Positions 23,657 to 32,630 of a stretch of DNA of 47,655 bases are shown piece after piece. The notes under the pieces are model-generated. The model saw only the letters and a list, made by a program, of their open reading frames with translations. It searched no databases and had not been told where the DNA came from. A program made the position numbers and the translations under genes. The stretch is from Streptomyces sp. XY006 (GTDB lineage Bacteria; Actinomycetota; Actinomycetes; Streptomycetales; Streptomycetaceae): NCBI RefSeq assembly GCF_002237655.1, contig NZ_NOKT01000044.1:1-47655 (forward strand). The letters are read 5' to 3'. Each line of letters begins with the position of its first letter. Position 1 is the stretch's first letter.

Positions 23657-25168
23657 GTCCAGCAGGTAGCCGTGCACCGCGTCCTGCACGCACTTGTTCT
23701 TGCTGTCGTAGGCGCCGTGCCCCTGCCCGCGGTACGTCAGCTCGACGCCGACCCCCTCGCCCAGCGCCTCCACCATCGCCCGCGCGCCCTCGTAGGGGGT
23801 GGCGGGGTCGCCGGTGTTGCCGATGACCAGGATCGGCGGGGCGCCCGGGGCGCTCACGTCCGGGTGGTCGGCGGCGCCGGGCACGGCCCAGTCGGTGCAG
23901 CCGATCATGCCCCAGGCCAGGTAGTCGCCGAACAGCGGGGACGCCGCCCGGAACTCGGGCAGTTTGCGCTCCACGTAGGCGGCGTCGTAGCGCGGTTTGC
24001 TGTCGGCGCAGCTGATGGCCGTGTGGGCGGCGGCGGAGTTGTCGTACTCGCCGTTCTCGCTGCGCCCGTTCATCGAGTCGGACAGCAGCATGAGGGTGCT
24101 GCCGTCGCCCTCGTACGCCTGCTGCAGACCCTCGGTGAGGTACTCCCAGAAGTCCTGCGAGTACAGCGCCTGCACGATGCCGTTGGTCGCCGCGGTCTGG
24201 GTCAGCTCCCGGGGGAAGACGCCCGGGATCGGCTTGCGGTCGAGGTCCCTGAGCAGCCTGGCGATCCGGTCCTTCACGTCCTGGGCGCTGTCTCCGACGG
24301 GGCACTCCTCGGTCTTCGACACGCAGTCCTCGGCGAAGTTGTCCAGGGCGAGCTGGAAGCCCTCGGCCTGCCCCAGCGAGCCCTGTTCGGCGTTCTGCGT
24401 CGGGTCGACGACGGCGTCGAACACGGCGCGGCCGACCTTTCGGGGGAACAGATGGGCGTAGACACCACCGAGTTCCGTGCCGTAGGAGAAGCCGAAGTAG
24501 TGCAGCTTCTCGTCACCGAGGACCTGGCGCATCAGGTCCAGGTCGCGGGCGGCGTCGGTGGTGCGCACGTTCGGCAGCATCTGCTCGGAGTTGTTCTCGC
24601 AGGCGTCGTTGAACTCCTTGGTGTTGTCCAGGAGCACGGTGCGCTCGGCGGCGTCGTCGGGGGTCGCGTCCTGCTGGAAGTAGGCGTCGAGCTGCTGGTC
24701 GTTCTCGCAGATCACCGGCTTGCTGCGGCCGACCCCGCGCGGGTCGAAACTGACCAGGTCGTAGCGGGTGCGCAGGGTGCCGTAGTCCTCGGCGAAGGCG
24801 GGCAGCGTCTTGACGCCCGAGCCGCCGGGGCCGCCGAAGTTGAACAGGAGCGAGCCGATGCGCTCACTGGCGCTGCCGGTGGTCCTGACCCGGATCAGTT
24901 CGAGGCCGATCGTGTCGCCCTTGGGGTCGTCCCAGTCGAGCGGCGCCTTCATCGTGGCGCACTGCCACTCGCCGTCGTCCGGCAGCGGGGAGGGCGCGGC
25001 GCCCCCGCCCTGCGCCTCGTCGGGGGCGCCGCACTCCTTCCACTCCAGTTCCTGCCGCGTGAGGTCCTCGTCCTCGGCGTCGTCACCGCCGCAGCCCGCC
25101 AGCACGGTGGACAGCAGCACGGCGGTGGCGGTCAGGGCGGCGGCGCGCAGCCGGAGGAGGGTTGGCAT
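23621..25168 (-). CDS. Tripeptidyl-aminopeptidase-like lipoprotein, copy 2
   Basis: A 515-residue paralogue of the downstream gene. The lipobox LAGC ends at Cys26. The triad is Ser228 in GFSYGTELGG, Asp454 in GNTGDPATPYEGA and His484 in GQGHGAYDS. Paired Cys residues, including one two residues from the C-terminus, suggest disulfides in the secreted form. Both copies share the DPRGVG segment and the overall layout but have diverged substantially, so the duplication is old. The two may differ in specificity. It lies 264 bp upstream of copy 1 with the 43-nt repeat array between them. Confidence 0.92.
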   Translation of the reverse strand: MPTLLRLRAAALTATAVLLSTVLAGCGGDDAEDEDLTRQELEWKECGAPDEAQGGGAAPSPLPDDGEWQCATMKAPLDWDDPKGDTIGLELIRVRTTGSASERIGSLLFNFGGPGGSGVKTLPAFAEDYGTLRTRYDLVSFDPRGVGRSKPVICENDQQLDAYFQQDATPDDAAERTVLLDNTKEFNDACENNSEQMLPNVRTTDAARDLDLMRQVLGDEKLHYFGFSYGTELGGVYAHLFPRKVGRAVFDAVVDPTQNAEQGSLGQAEGFQLALDNFAEDCVSKTEECPVGDSAQDVKDRIARLLRDLDRKPIPGVFPRELTQTAATNGIVQALYSQDFWEYLTEGLQQAYEGDGSTLMLLSDSMNGRSENGEYDNSAAAHTAISCADSKPRYDAAYVERKLPEFRAASPLFGDYLAWGMIGCTDWAVPGAADHPDVSAPGAPPILVIGNTGDPATPYEGARAMVEALGEGVGVELTYRGQGHGAYDSKNKCVQDAVHGYLLDGKVPQARTVCG

Positions 25169-25242
25169 GGTTCCATCCTGCGGCGGCCCGGAGCGGGGCG
25201 CGCGGGACGCGTGCCGTACGAGGTAAGAGGGGCAGGAGGGGT

Positions 25243-25386
25243 GCGGAGCCGGCCGCCGGCCCCGTCACCGGGCGGGTTGCGGAGCCCGCCTCCGGCTCCG
25301 ACACCGGGCGGTTTGCGAAGCCCGCCTCCCGCTCCGACACCGGGCGGGTTGCGGAGCCGGCCGCGACCCCGTCACGGGGCGGGAGC
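25243..25386. repeat. Four tandem 36-nt hairpin repeats past the flippase-like gene
   Basis: Four copies of exactly 36 nt at 25243-25278, 25279-25314, 25315-25350 and 25351-25386. Copies 2 and 3 are nearly identical. Units carry short inverted repeats (for example GGAGCC with GGCTCC in copy 2). The array ends 8 nt before the stop codon of the minus-strand gene at 25395, so it lies in the 3' untranslated region. Confidence 0.9.
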
Positions 25387-25394
25387 GGACCGCG

Positions 25395-28124
25395 TCAGAG
25401 GGCCTGCTTGCGGGTCAGGTGGTTGAAAGCCAGCCAGCCCGGCAGCACGGGCAGCCACAGGGTCAGCAGCCGGAACAGCAGCACCGCCGGAGCCGCGACC
25501 TCCTTCGGGAGGCCGACGGCGATCAGGCCGACCGTCAGGGTCGCCTCGACCGCGCCGACACCGCCCGGGGTCGGCGCCGCGGACCCGAGGGCGTTGCCCG
25601 CGAGGAAGACGACGGCCACGCTGGCGAGGCTGATCGAGGTCGACTCGTCGCCGAACGCGCGGATCGAGGCGTCCAGGCACATCACGAAGCAGGCGGTCAG
25701 CAGCAGCATGCCGCCGATGCCCGTGACCAGCTTCTGGGGGCGCTGGAGCACGTCCAGCATGCGCGGCACGACACCCGCGAACAGCGACCGCACGCGCGTG
25801 GAGACGAATTTCCGCAGGAACGGCACCGACGTCACGACGAGGACGAGCACCGCCACGGTCAGCAGACCGGCGATGACCGTCCGGGACGGCGACAGCGACG
25901 GGGTCTTCTCGGTGCCGGTCAGGTAGCCGAAGGACAGCAGCATCAGGATGTGGCAGCCGAGCCCGAACAGCTGCGACGCGCCGACGCTCGCCACCGCGAG
26001 CCCGGGACGCACCCCCGCGCGCTGCAGGAAGCGCGTGTTCAGCGCCACACCGCCCACGGCCGCCGGGGCGACGATCTTCACGAACGATCCGGCCACCTGC
26101 GCCGCGACCGTCCGCAGGAACGGCACCCGCTCGGGAACGAACCCCAGCAGCGCCATCGCCGCCGCGAAGTAGCTCGCCATGGAGAACAGCACGGCCGCGG
26201 CGACCCAGCCCCACTCGGCGTTGGCGATGAGCGGCCCGAACTCGATGTGCGTGAGCTGCGTCAGCAGGAAGTACGCGCCGATCGCGCCGGCGATGAAACT
26301 GATCAGCGTGCGCGGCCGCACCCGCTCCAGGCGGGCCGGCTCGACCGGTGCCTGGGGTCTGATCCGCAGGACCTCGTGGCGGATCTGCGTGAGCAGGTCC
26401 TCCTCGCGCGCCTCCTCCAGGGCCTCGTCGATCGCCCGCTTCTCGGCCCGCTGCTCGGCCCGTACGGCCTTCTTGTCGGGCTTCTCCAGGACGGGCACGG
26501 CCTCGTCCGAGTCCTCCTCCAAGCGGGCCTGCTTGGCCTGCCGGGACGCCTCCAGGACCGCCTCGCGCTCGCGCTGTGCCCGCTCCCGGGCCAGTCTGCG
26601 CAGCGTCGCGCGCGTGGAGCGGCTGAGCGCGATGGGCTGGAGCATCGGCAGGCAGTCCGCGACGGCGTCCGGGCCGAGCACGCCCACCGCCGAGGCCACC
26701 GCCCGCTCACCGCCCACCCGCAGCCCGAGCGTCACCAGCAGCTGGGAGATGTCCATCCGCAGCAGCAGATCGCCGGCGGCGATCTCACCGACGCGCAGGT
26801 CGGTGAGGATCACCGTGCCGGAACGATCCACCAGAATCGCGTCGCCCACCAGCCTGCGGTGCGCGATGCGCCGGGACTGCAGCGCCTTCACCTGGTGCCA
26901 GGTGTCCCGCAGCAGGTCGTCGGTGATGTCCTCGTCCGGCAGGGAGTCCAGGGTGCGGCCGCCGCTGTGCTCGTAGACCAGCATCACCGCGTCGGGGCCG
27001 AGCTCGGAGGTGGCGATCAGCTTGGGGGCGTTGGCGCCGGCCGCGATCGCCGCGTACGCCAGCAGCGCCTCCTGCTCCAGGGCCTGCCGCAGCGACTGGA
27101 GGCTGCTGCGGGTGGCGAAGCCGCGCAGGGTGAGGTTGCGCCAGGCGCGGTAGAAGAAGCCCTGTGCCTGCTGTTCCCGGTCGACCACCGTCACGTCCAG
27201 CGGCGGGCCGTCCTCCAGGGTCACGAAGTAGCGCCGGCCGCGGTCCCCGGTGTCCGGGTTGTCCGAGTGGTCCTCGCGGGAGGCGCTGACCGGGCGGAAC
27301 CCGACGGTCCGCAGCCCCGCCATCAGGGTCTGCCCGGTGGGCCGGACGTTCGGGGAGCCGACCGCGTAGAGCGTGCCGTAGGCGACGGTCCAGCCGATCA
27401 GCACGGTCAGGATGATCGAGAACGGGGTGGTGTACCCGGTGACGAGCATCGAGAAGGCGTCGAGGAGCAGCACGACCCACAGCACCGCGCGCCATCGCGG
27501 TCTGCGCGACATGCCGACGGCCGTCATGTAGGCGATGACGGGTGCCAGGTAGCCGTGCACCGGGTCGGTCAGGGCGTGGACGTCGCCGGGGGAGGGCTGG
27601 GTGAGCGCCTCCTGGATCGAGTCGGGGGCGGCCCGGGCGACCCACAGATCGGTGGCGAGGGTCACGCCGTGCGCGAGGACGGCGGCGAGGACGCCGTCGG
27701 CGATCCTCAGCCCGTCCCGCTTGATCAGCCGTTCGATCGCGAAGGCGACCGGGACCAGCAGGATCGCGATGCTGGAGGCCAGTCCCGCGATCTTGATGAG
27801 CAGGTCGGGCGCCTGTCCGGTGCCCTTGTTGATGTCCTGTTCGAGACCGGAGGTGGTGCCGTGCGCGAACGCGGCGATCCCGATCAGCAGCGCCACCGCG
27901 AGCACGCCGACCAGCAGCCGCATCAGGTCCGACGGGCGGTGCACGCGCGCGGGGAGCAGCGGTTCGTCGCCCTCCACCTCGTCGATGTGCGCGAAGTCCG
28001 GCTCGTCGGCGGGCGTCCGGGCCTTCTTGCCCGGGCCCTTCACGCCGCCGTCCTCGGTGCCCGGGCGCGACGAAGCGTCAGAGGTGCCCTCCGTGTCCTC
28101 GGGGTGCGCACCCTGCTGCTTCAT
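25395..28124 (-). CDS. Flippase-like membrane protein with degenerate kinase-like domain
   Basis: A 909-residue membrane protein. Order: acidic disordered N-terminus (1-65), about six helices (70-250), a cytoplasmic domain (about 265-470) with the outline of a protein-kinase or aminoglycoside-phosphotransferase fold, a charged coiled-coil-like Arg/Glu stretch (about 510-600), then a C-terminal lysylphosphatidylglycerol-synthase TM (UPF0104, flippase-like) domain (about 610-905). In the kinase-like part the catalytic-loop equivalent reads HRRLVGDAILVD (422-433) and the metal motif reads TDLR rather than DFG, so phosphotransfer looks unlikely. A lipid or glycan flippase with a sensing pseudokinase domain is one reading. 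The ATG at 28124 has an AAGAAGAG ribosome site; a GTG 8 codons earlier is weaker. Confidence 0.88.
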   Translation of the reverse strand: MKQQGAHPEDTEGTSDASSRPGTEDGGVKGPGKKARTPADEPDFAHIDEVEGDEPLLPARVHRPSDLMRLLVGVLAVALLIGIAAFAHGTTSGLEQDINKGTGQAPDLLIKIAGLASSIAILLVPVAFAIERLIKRDGLRIADGVLAAVLAHGVTLATDLWVARAAPDSIQEALTQPSPGDVHALTDPVHGYLAPVIAYMTAVGMSRRPRWRAVLWVVLLLDAFSMLVTGYTTPFSIILTVLIGWTVAYGTLYAVGSPNVRPTGQTLMAGLRTVGFRPVSASREDHSDNPDTGDRGRRYFVTLEDGPPLDVTVVDREQQAQGFFYRAWRNLTLRGFATRSSLQSLRQALEQEALLAYAAIAAGANAPKLIATSELGPDAVMLVYEHSGGRTLDSLPDEDITDDLLRDTWHQVKALQSRRIAHRRLVGDAILVDRSGTVILTDLRVGEIAAGDLLLRMDISQLLVTLGLRVGGERAVASAVGVLGPDAVADCLPMLQPIALSRSTRATLRRLARERAQREREAVLEASRQAKQARLEEDSDEAVPVLEKPDKKAVRAEQRAEKRAIDEALEEAREEDLLTQIRHEVLRIRPQAPVEPARLERVRPRTLISFIAGAIGAYFLLTQLTHIEFGPLIANAEWGWVAAAVLFSMASYFAAAMALLGFVPERVPFLRTVAAQVAGSFVKIVAPAAVGGVALNTRFLQRAGVRPGLAVASVGASQLFGLGCHILMLLSFGYLTGTEKTPSLSPSRTVIAGLLTVAVLVLVVTSVPFLRKFVSTRVRSLFAGVVPRMLDVLQRPQKLVTGIGGMLLLTACFVMCLDASIRAFGDESTSISLASVAVVFLAGNALGSAAPTPGGVGAVEATLTVGLIAVGLPKEVAAPAVLLFRLLTLWLPVLPGWLAFNHLTRKQAL

Positions 28125-28310
28125 CGTCTCTTCTTGGTCTCGTATCACCGGTCACCGCCCGCACGATGGTGGCATGCCACACCGACACACGGGGGCATCA
28201 GGGTGCACATGCGGGGGCGGACAGTCTGCCCGACGCGCTGTCGCGGGGCGAAGGAAACGCTCGGGAGCGCGCGCGTCCCGTTGTCGGTGGGGTGGGGCAG
28301 GATGGGACGG

Positions 28311-28733
28311 ATGAGCGAGGAGAGCCTTCCGGAGGACACGCGTCCGCAGAGTGCCGGAGCGGGGTACGACGGTGCCCCCGACGAGCCGGCGGAAGCCCTG
28401 CCCGCCTACGCCGAGCGGGTCCTCGACGTCGCGGAGCTGATCCCGCCGGGCCGGGTCATGACCTACGGGGACGTGGCCGAGTGGCTGGAGGAGGGCGGTC
28501 CGCGTCAGGTGGGCCGGGTGATGGCGCTCTACGGGGGAGCCGTCCCGTGGTGGCGGGTCGTCCGCGCGGACGGCGCGCTGCTCCCGGGACACGAACTGCG
28601 GGCGCTCGGCCACTACCGCGCGGAGGGCACGCCTCTGAAGGAGGCGAGCCGTGCCGCCGAGGGCCACCTGCCGCGCATCGACATGAGACGGGCGCGGTGG
28701 GACGGTGGTGAACGCGCGGAGGGTCACACCTGA
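28311..28733 (+). CDS. Alkyltransferase-like (ATL) DNA-binding protein
   Basis: A 140-residue protein with the winged-helix domain of O6-alkylguanine-DNA alkyltransferases (RVMTYGDVAEWLEEGGPRQVGRVM). The active-site PCHR motif is replaced by PWWR, so the acceptor Cys is missing. Such ATL proteins bind and flip O6-alkylguanine and hand it to nucleotide-excision repair without removing the alkyl group. The first 35 residues are an acidic extension. The ATG at 28311 was chosen; another in-frame ATG lies 3 codons upstream. It is divergent from the flippase-like gene and precedes the helicase-nucleases, matching the place I recall for Rv3204. Confidence 0.88.
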   Translation: MSEESLPEDTRPQSAGAGYDGAPDEPAEALPAYAERVLDVAELIPPGRVMTYGDVAEWLEEGGPRQVGRVMALYGGAVPWWRVVRADGALLPGHELRALGHYRAEGTPLKEASRAAEGHLPRIDMRRARWDGGERAEGHT

Positions 28734-29001
28734 CAGCTTCCGGCATCGCACGCCCTCCCGTGTGGCCTGTGATCCGGACGAGGGAATCGGGGCACACCGG
28801 GGGCATGACGTACGTTCGTGAGACGAGGGGCTTGTGCGCCGAGCGTGCCGCGAGTGACCGGCGGGAAGAAGGGGAAGCCCTGCTTCCGCCTCGCTCGTCG
28901 GCGTAGCGTCGGCTGCACGCGTCCCCGTCACCCCGCGGTCACCGCCCGCCACGCGCGCGGTGACCCGCCAACCAGTACATCCACCAGGACCGGCGAACCA
29001 C

Positions 29002-32000
29002 GTGAGCTCCTCTTTCTCCACCAACGGCCTGTCGCACCCCCGGGTACGGCGGGGGAGCCGTGGCGCTTACCGCTTGGTTCGTACCCCTCCCGCCCGGGTG
29101 GACCCCCCTCTTTTGGACGCCGCGCAACGCTCCGTGGTTGACCACGCGGCCGGTCCGCTGCTCGTCCTCGCAGGTCCGGGCACCGGCAAGACCACCACGC
29201 TGGTCGAGTCCGTGGCCGAGCGGATCGCCCGGGGCGGCGACCCCGGGCGCGTCCTCGTGCTGACGTTCAGCCGCAGGGCCGCCGTCGAGCTGCGCGACCG
29301 CATGGCCCTGCGCAGCGGGGCGGCCCACGCCCCGCAGGCGACCACGTTCCACTCGTTCTGCTACGCCCTGGTCCGCGCCCACCAGGACAGCGACCTGTTC
29401 GTGGAGCCGCTGCGGCTGCTGTCCGGACCCGAGCAGGACGTCGCCGTACGGGACCTGCTCGCGGGCCAGGTGGACCTGGAGCGGCTCGGGCTCGCGCACG
29501 TGCGCTGGCCGGACGAGCTGCGCGCCTGTCTGACCACCCGCGGTTTCGCCGACGAGGTCCGCGCGGTCCTCGCCCGCAGCCGTGAACTGGGCCTCGGGCC
29601 CGACGCCCTGGACGCCTTCGCGCGCCGCACGGGCCGCCCCGACTGGCGCGCGGCGGCCGCCTTCCTCGCCGAGTACCTCGACGTGCTCGATCTGCAGGGC
29701 GTGATCGACTACGCCGAACTCGTCCACCGCGCGGTGCTGCTCGCCCGGCGCCCCGAGGTCGCCGCGTGGCTCGCCGACCGGTACGACGCCGTCTACGTCG
29801 ACGAGTACCAGGACACCGACCCCGCCCAGGTGCGGCTGCTGCACGCGCTGGCCGGCGGGGGCCGCACGCTCGTCGCCTTCGGCGACCCCGACCAGTCGAT
29901 CTACGCGTTCCGCGGGGCGGACGTGAACGGCATCCTGGACTTCCCGCACGCCTTCCCGCGCGCGGACGGCCGGCCGGCCCCGGTCGCGGTGCTGCGCACG
30001 TCCCGCCGCTCCGGCGCCGGGCTGCTCGCCGCGACCCGGCTGCTGACCCAGCGCATGCCGCTGACCCGCCTGCCCGCCGAGAAGGTACGCGCCCATCGCG
30101 AACTCGCCCCCGTGCGGGACGGCGGCCGTGTCGAGGCCTACACGTACCCGACCGCCGGGACGGAGCTGGACAACATCGCCGACATCCTCCGCAGGGCCCA
30201 TCTGGAGGACGGCGTCCCGTGGCGCGAGATGGCCGTCCTGGTGCGCGCCGGCTCCCGCACGATCCCGACGGTCCGGCGTGCGCTGACGGCGGCGGGCGTG
30301 CCCGTGGACGTCGACGGGGACGATGTGCCGCTGCGGCACGAACCGGCGGTGGCGCCGCTGCTGACGGCGCTGCGGGCGGTGGCCGTGGCGGAGGCGGGGG
30401 CGGGGGCGGGGGCGGAGGCGGGGGCTTCCGGGTCCTCCGCGTCCGGCGAGGCTTCCGACCCTGACGAGGTCTCCAGCTCCGACGTGCTCTCTGGGTCCGG
30501 CGAGGCTTCCGACCCTGACGCGGGCCCCGACCCTTACGCGGGCCTCGTGTCCGATGCCGTCTCCGCGTCGGACGCCGTCTCCGCGTCCGGCGCCGCCTCC
30601 GCGAGCGGCGACAGCGGCGACCGTGCGGCCCGTACCTGCTGGCTCGACACCGAGACCGCCCTCACCCTGCTCACCTCGCCCCTCGCGGGCATGGACGCCG
30701 CTGATCTGCGCCGTCTCGGCCGCGCCCTGCGCGACGAGGAGCGAGCCGCGGGCAATCCGCTGCCGCCGCCCTCCGACGTCCTGCTCGCGCAGGCGCTCGC
30801 CGAACCGGAGCGGCTCGCCGTGCACGACCCCACATACGCGCGCGGTGCCCAGCGCCTCGGCGCGCTGCTGCGCAAGGCGCGGGAGCGGCTCGCCGGCGGT
30901 GGCACGGCCGAGGAGGCGCTGTGGGACCTGTGGGAGGGCACGCCGTGGCCCGGGCGCCTGGAGCGCGCCGCCCGGCGCGGCGGCGCGGCCGGACGCAACG
31001 CGGACCGCGATCTCGACGCGGTCTGCGCGCTGTTCGCCACGGCGGCCCGCGCCGAGGAGCGCACCGGCGGCCGGGGCGCGCTGAACTTCCTGGAGGAGAT
31101 CGACGCCGAGGACATCGCCGCCGACACCCTCACACGGCGTGCCGTGCGCCCCGACGCCGTCCGCCTGATGACCGCCCACCGCTCCAAGGGCCTGGAATGG
31201 CGCCTCGTGGTCGTCGCGGGAGTACAGGAGGGCCTATGGCCGGACCTGCGCCGCCGCGGCTCCCTCCTGGAGGCCGACCGCATCGGCCGCGACGGCCTCG
31301 CCGAACCCCTCACCCCCGGCGCGCTGCTGGCCGAGGAGCGCCGCCTGTTCTACGTGGCCGCCACACGCGCGCGGGAGCGGCTCGTCGTCACCGCGGTCAA
31401 GGCCCCCGCCGACGACGGCGACCAGCCCTCCCGGTTCCTGACCGAACTCGGCGTCGAACCCAAGGACGTCACGGGACGCCCGCGCCGGCCGCTGTCCGTC
31501 GCGGCCCTCGTGGCCGAACTGCGCGCCACGACGGTCGACCCGCGGGTCTCCGACGCGCTGCGGGAGGCCGCCGCCCGCCGCCTGGCCCGGCTCGCCGCCC
31601 TCGCCGACGAGGACGGCCGCCCCCTGGTGCCGTCCGCCCACCCCTACCGCTGGTGGGGCATGTTCGAGCCGACCCGGTCCAAGGTGCCGTTGCGCGACCG
31701 CGACCAGCCCGTCGTGCTCTCCGGCAGCGCCCTGGACCAGCTGGCCAACACCTGCGCCCTGCAGTGGTTCCTGGGCCGCGAGGTGAAGGCCGACGCGCCC
31801 GCGACCGCCGCTCAGGGCTTCGGCAACGTGGTGCACGTCCTCGCCGACGAGGTCGCCTCCGGGCACACCCCGGCCGACCTCTCCGTCCTCATGGAACGCC
31901 TCGACTCCGTGTGGAACGCCCTCGCCTTCGACGCGCCCTGGAAGTCGGAGCAGGAGAAGGACAACGCGCGCGTGGCGCTCGAACGCTTCCTCCAGTGGCA

Positions 32001-32511
32001 CGTCATGGACCGCGCCGGACGCACCCCGGTGGCCAGCGAGCACGACTTCGACGTCACCCTGGAGGCGGGCGAGTACGAGGTGCGCATCCGCGGCCAGATG
32101 GACCGCGTCGAGGCGGACGGCGACGGCCGCGCCTACGTGGTCGACTTCAAGACCGGCAAGCAGGCGCCCACGTCCAAGGAGGTCGAGCGGCACCCGCAGC
32201 TCGCCGTCTACCAGCTCGCCGTCCGGGAGGGCGCCGTCGACGAGGTCTTCGACGGGGTGCGCCCCGAGCCGGGCGGCGCCGAACTCGTGCACCTGCGCCA
32301 GGGCGCCGCCCGGCGCGACGGCGGTGAGGCCCTGCCCAAGGTGCAGGCCCAGGAGCCGCTGCAGGGGGAGTGGGTCGGCGACCTGCTGGCCACGGCCGCC
32401 GGCAAGGTCCTCGACGAGCGGTTCACGCCGACGGCCGGGCAGCACTGCACCCACTGCGCGTTCCGGGCGTCGTGCAGCGCGCGCCAGGAGGGCCGCCACG
32501 TGGTGGAGTGA
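29002..32511 (+). CDS. adnA: AdnA-type helicase-nuclease with Fe-S cluster
   Basis: A 1169-residue UvrD-like motor fused to a RecB-family nuclease, one half of the AdnAB complex that resects double-strand breaks in actinobacteria. Walker A GPGTGKTT is at 58-65 and Walker B DEYQD at 267-271. The nuclease motif VDFKTGK has Asp1048 and Lys1050. Four Cys (918, 1149, 1152, 1158) are spaced as in Fe-S RecB-like nucleases. I assign AdnA because the four-Cys cluster is here and not in the next gene. Residues 462-547 are a low-complexity Gly/Ala/Ser/Asp insertion with recent DNA repeats. The GTG at 29002 is the likely start (VSSSFSTNG); the frame is open 14 codons further upstream. Its ribosome site is weak. 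Confidence 0.9.
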   Translation: MSSSFSTNGLSHPRVRRGSRGAYRLVRTPPARVDPPLLDAAQRSVVDHAAGPLLVLAGPGTGKTTTLVESVAERIARGGDPGRVLVLTFSRRAAVELRDRMALRSGAAHAPQATTFHSFCYALVRAHQDSDLFVEPLRLLSGPEQDVAVRDLLAGQVDLERLGLAHVRWPDELRACLTTRGFADEVRAVLARSRELGLGPDALDAFARRTGRPDWRAAAAFLAEYLDVLDLQGVIDYAELVHRAVLLARRPEVAAWLADRYDAVYVDEYQDTDPAQVRLLHALAGGGRTLVAFGDPDQSIYAFRGADVNGILDFPHAFPRADGRPAPVAVLRTSRRSGAGLLAATRLLTQRMPLTRLPAEKVRAHRELAPVRDGGRVEAYTYPTAGTELDNIADILRRAHLEDGVPWREMAVLVRAGSRTIPTVRRALTAAGVPVDVDGDDVPLRHEPAVAPLLTALRAVAVAEAGAGAGAEAGASGSSASGEASDPDEVSSSDVLSGSGEASDPDAGPDPYAGLVSDAVSASDAVSASGAASASGDSGDRAARTCWLDTETALTLLTSPLAGMDAADLRRLGRALRDEERAAGNPLPPPSDVLLAQALAEPERLAVHDPTYARGAQRLGALLRKARERLAGGGTAEEALWDLWEGTPWPGRLERAARRGGAAGRNADRDLDAVCALFATAARAEERTGGRGALNFLEEIDAEDIAADTLTRRAVRPDAVRLMTAHRSKGLEWRLVVVAGVQEGLWPDLRRRGSLLEADRIGRDGLAEPLTPGALLAEERRLFYVAATRARERLVVTAVKAPADDGDQPSRFLTELGVEPKDVTGRPRRPLSVAALVAELRATTVDPRVSDALREAAARRLARLAALADEDGRPLVPSAHPYRWWGMFEPTRSKVPLRDRDQPVVLSGSALDQLANTCALQWFLGREVKADAPATAAQGFGNVVHVLADEVASGHTPADLSVLMERLDSVWNALAFDAPWKSEQEKDNARVALERFLQWHVMDRAGRTPVASEHDFDVTLEAGEYEVRIRGQMDRVEADGDGRAYVVDFKTGKQAPTSKEVERHPQLAVYQLAVREGAVDEVFDGVRPEPGGAELVHLRQGAARRDGGEALPKVQAQEPLQGEWVGDLLATAAGKVLDERFTPTAGQHCTHCAFRASCSARQEGRHVVE
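30391..30640. repeat. Low-complexity repeat insertion inside adnA
   Basis: It begins with GGGGGC-type hexamers (about 30391-30425). A 26-bp exact direct repeat follows (30441-30466 and 30495-30520, offset 54 bp or 18 codons), then repeated GTCTCCGCGTC units near 30558-30590. All offsets keep the frame. Confidence 0.82.
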
Positions 32512-32630
32512 CGAGGGGGTCACCGCGCTGTCGAGTGACCCATCGCACCACCTGAGCTGACCTGCGCTTCTGCCGTCCCGATGGGCTGATCCGGCCACCG
32601 CTGTCAGTGGCCGCCGATAGCCTCTCCGAT
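32512..32630 (+). promoter_or_regulatory. Hairpin and possible promoter between adnA and adnB
   Basis: A perfect 7-bp stem (32517-32523 with 32535-32541, loop 11 nt) starts 6 nt after the adnA stop. A TAGCCT hexamer (32618-32623) ends 7 nt before the chosen adnB GTG, with no Shine-Dalgarno. adnB may therefore also be transcribed on its own. Confidence 0.4.

Noticed and set aside
25243..25386. Possible CRISPR array or coding repeat (12-residue units)
   Set aside because: Contiguous 36-nt units with no spacers; frames through it have no start signal, and it lies in the 3' region of the flippase-like gene.
23672..25426. 584-codon plus-strand frame
   Set aside because: Antisense shadow of the copy-2 peptidase, low-complexity Val/Gly/Arg text.
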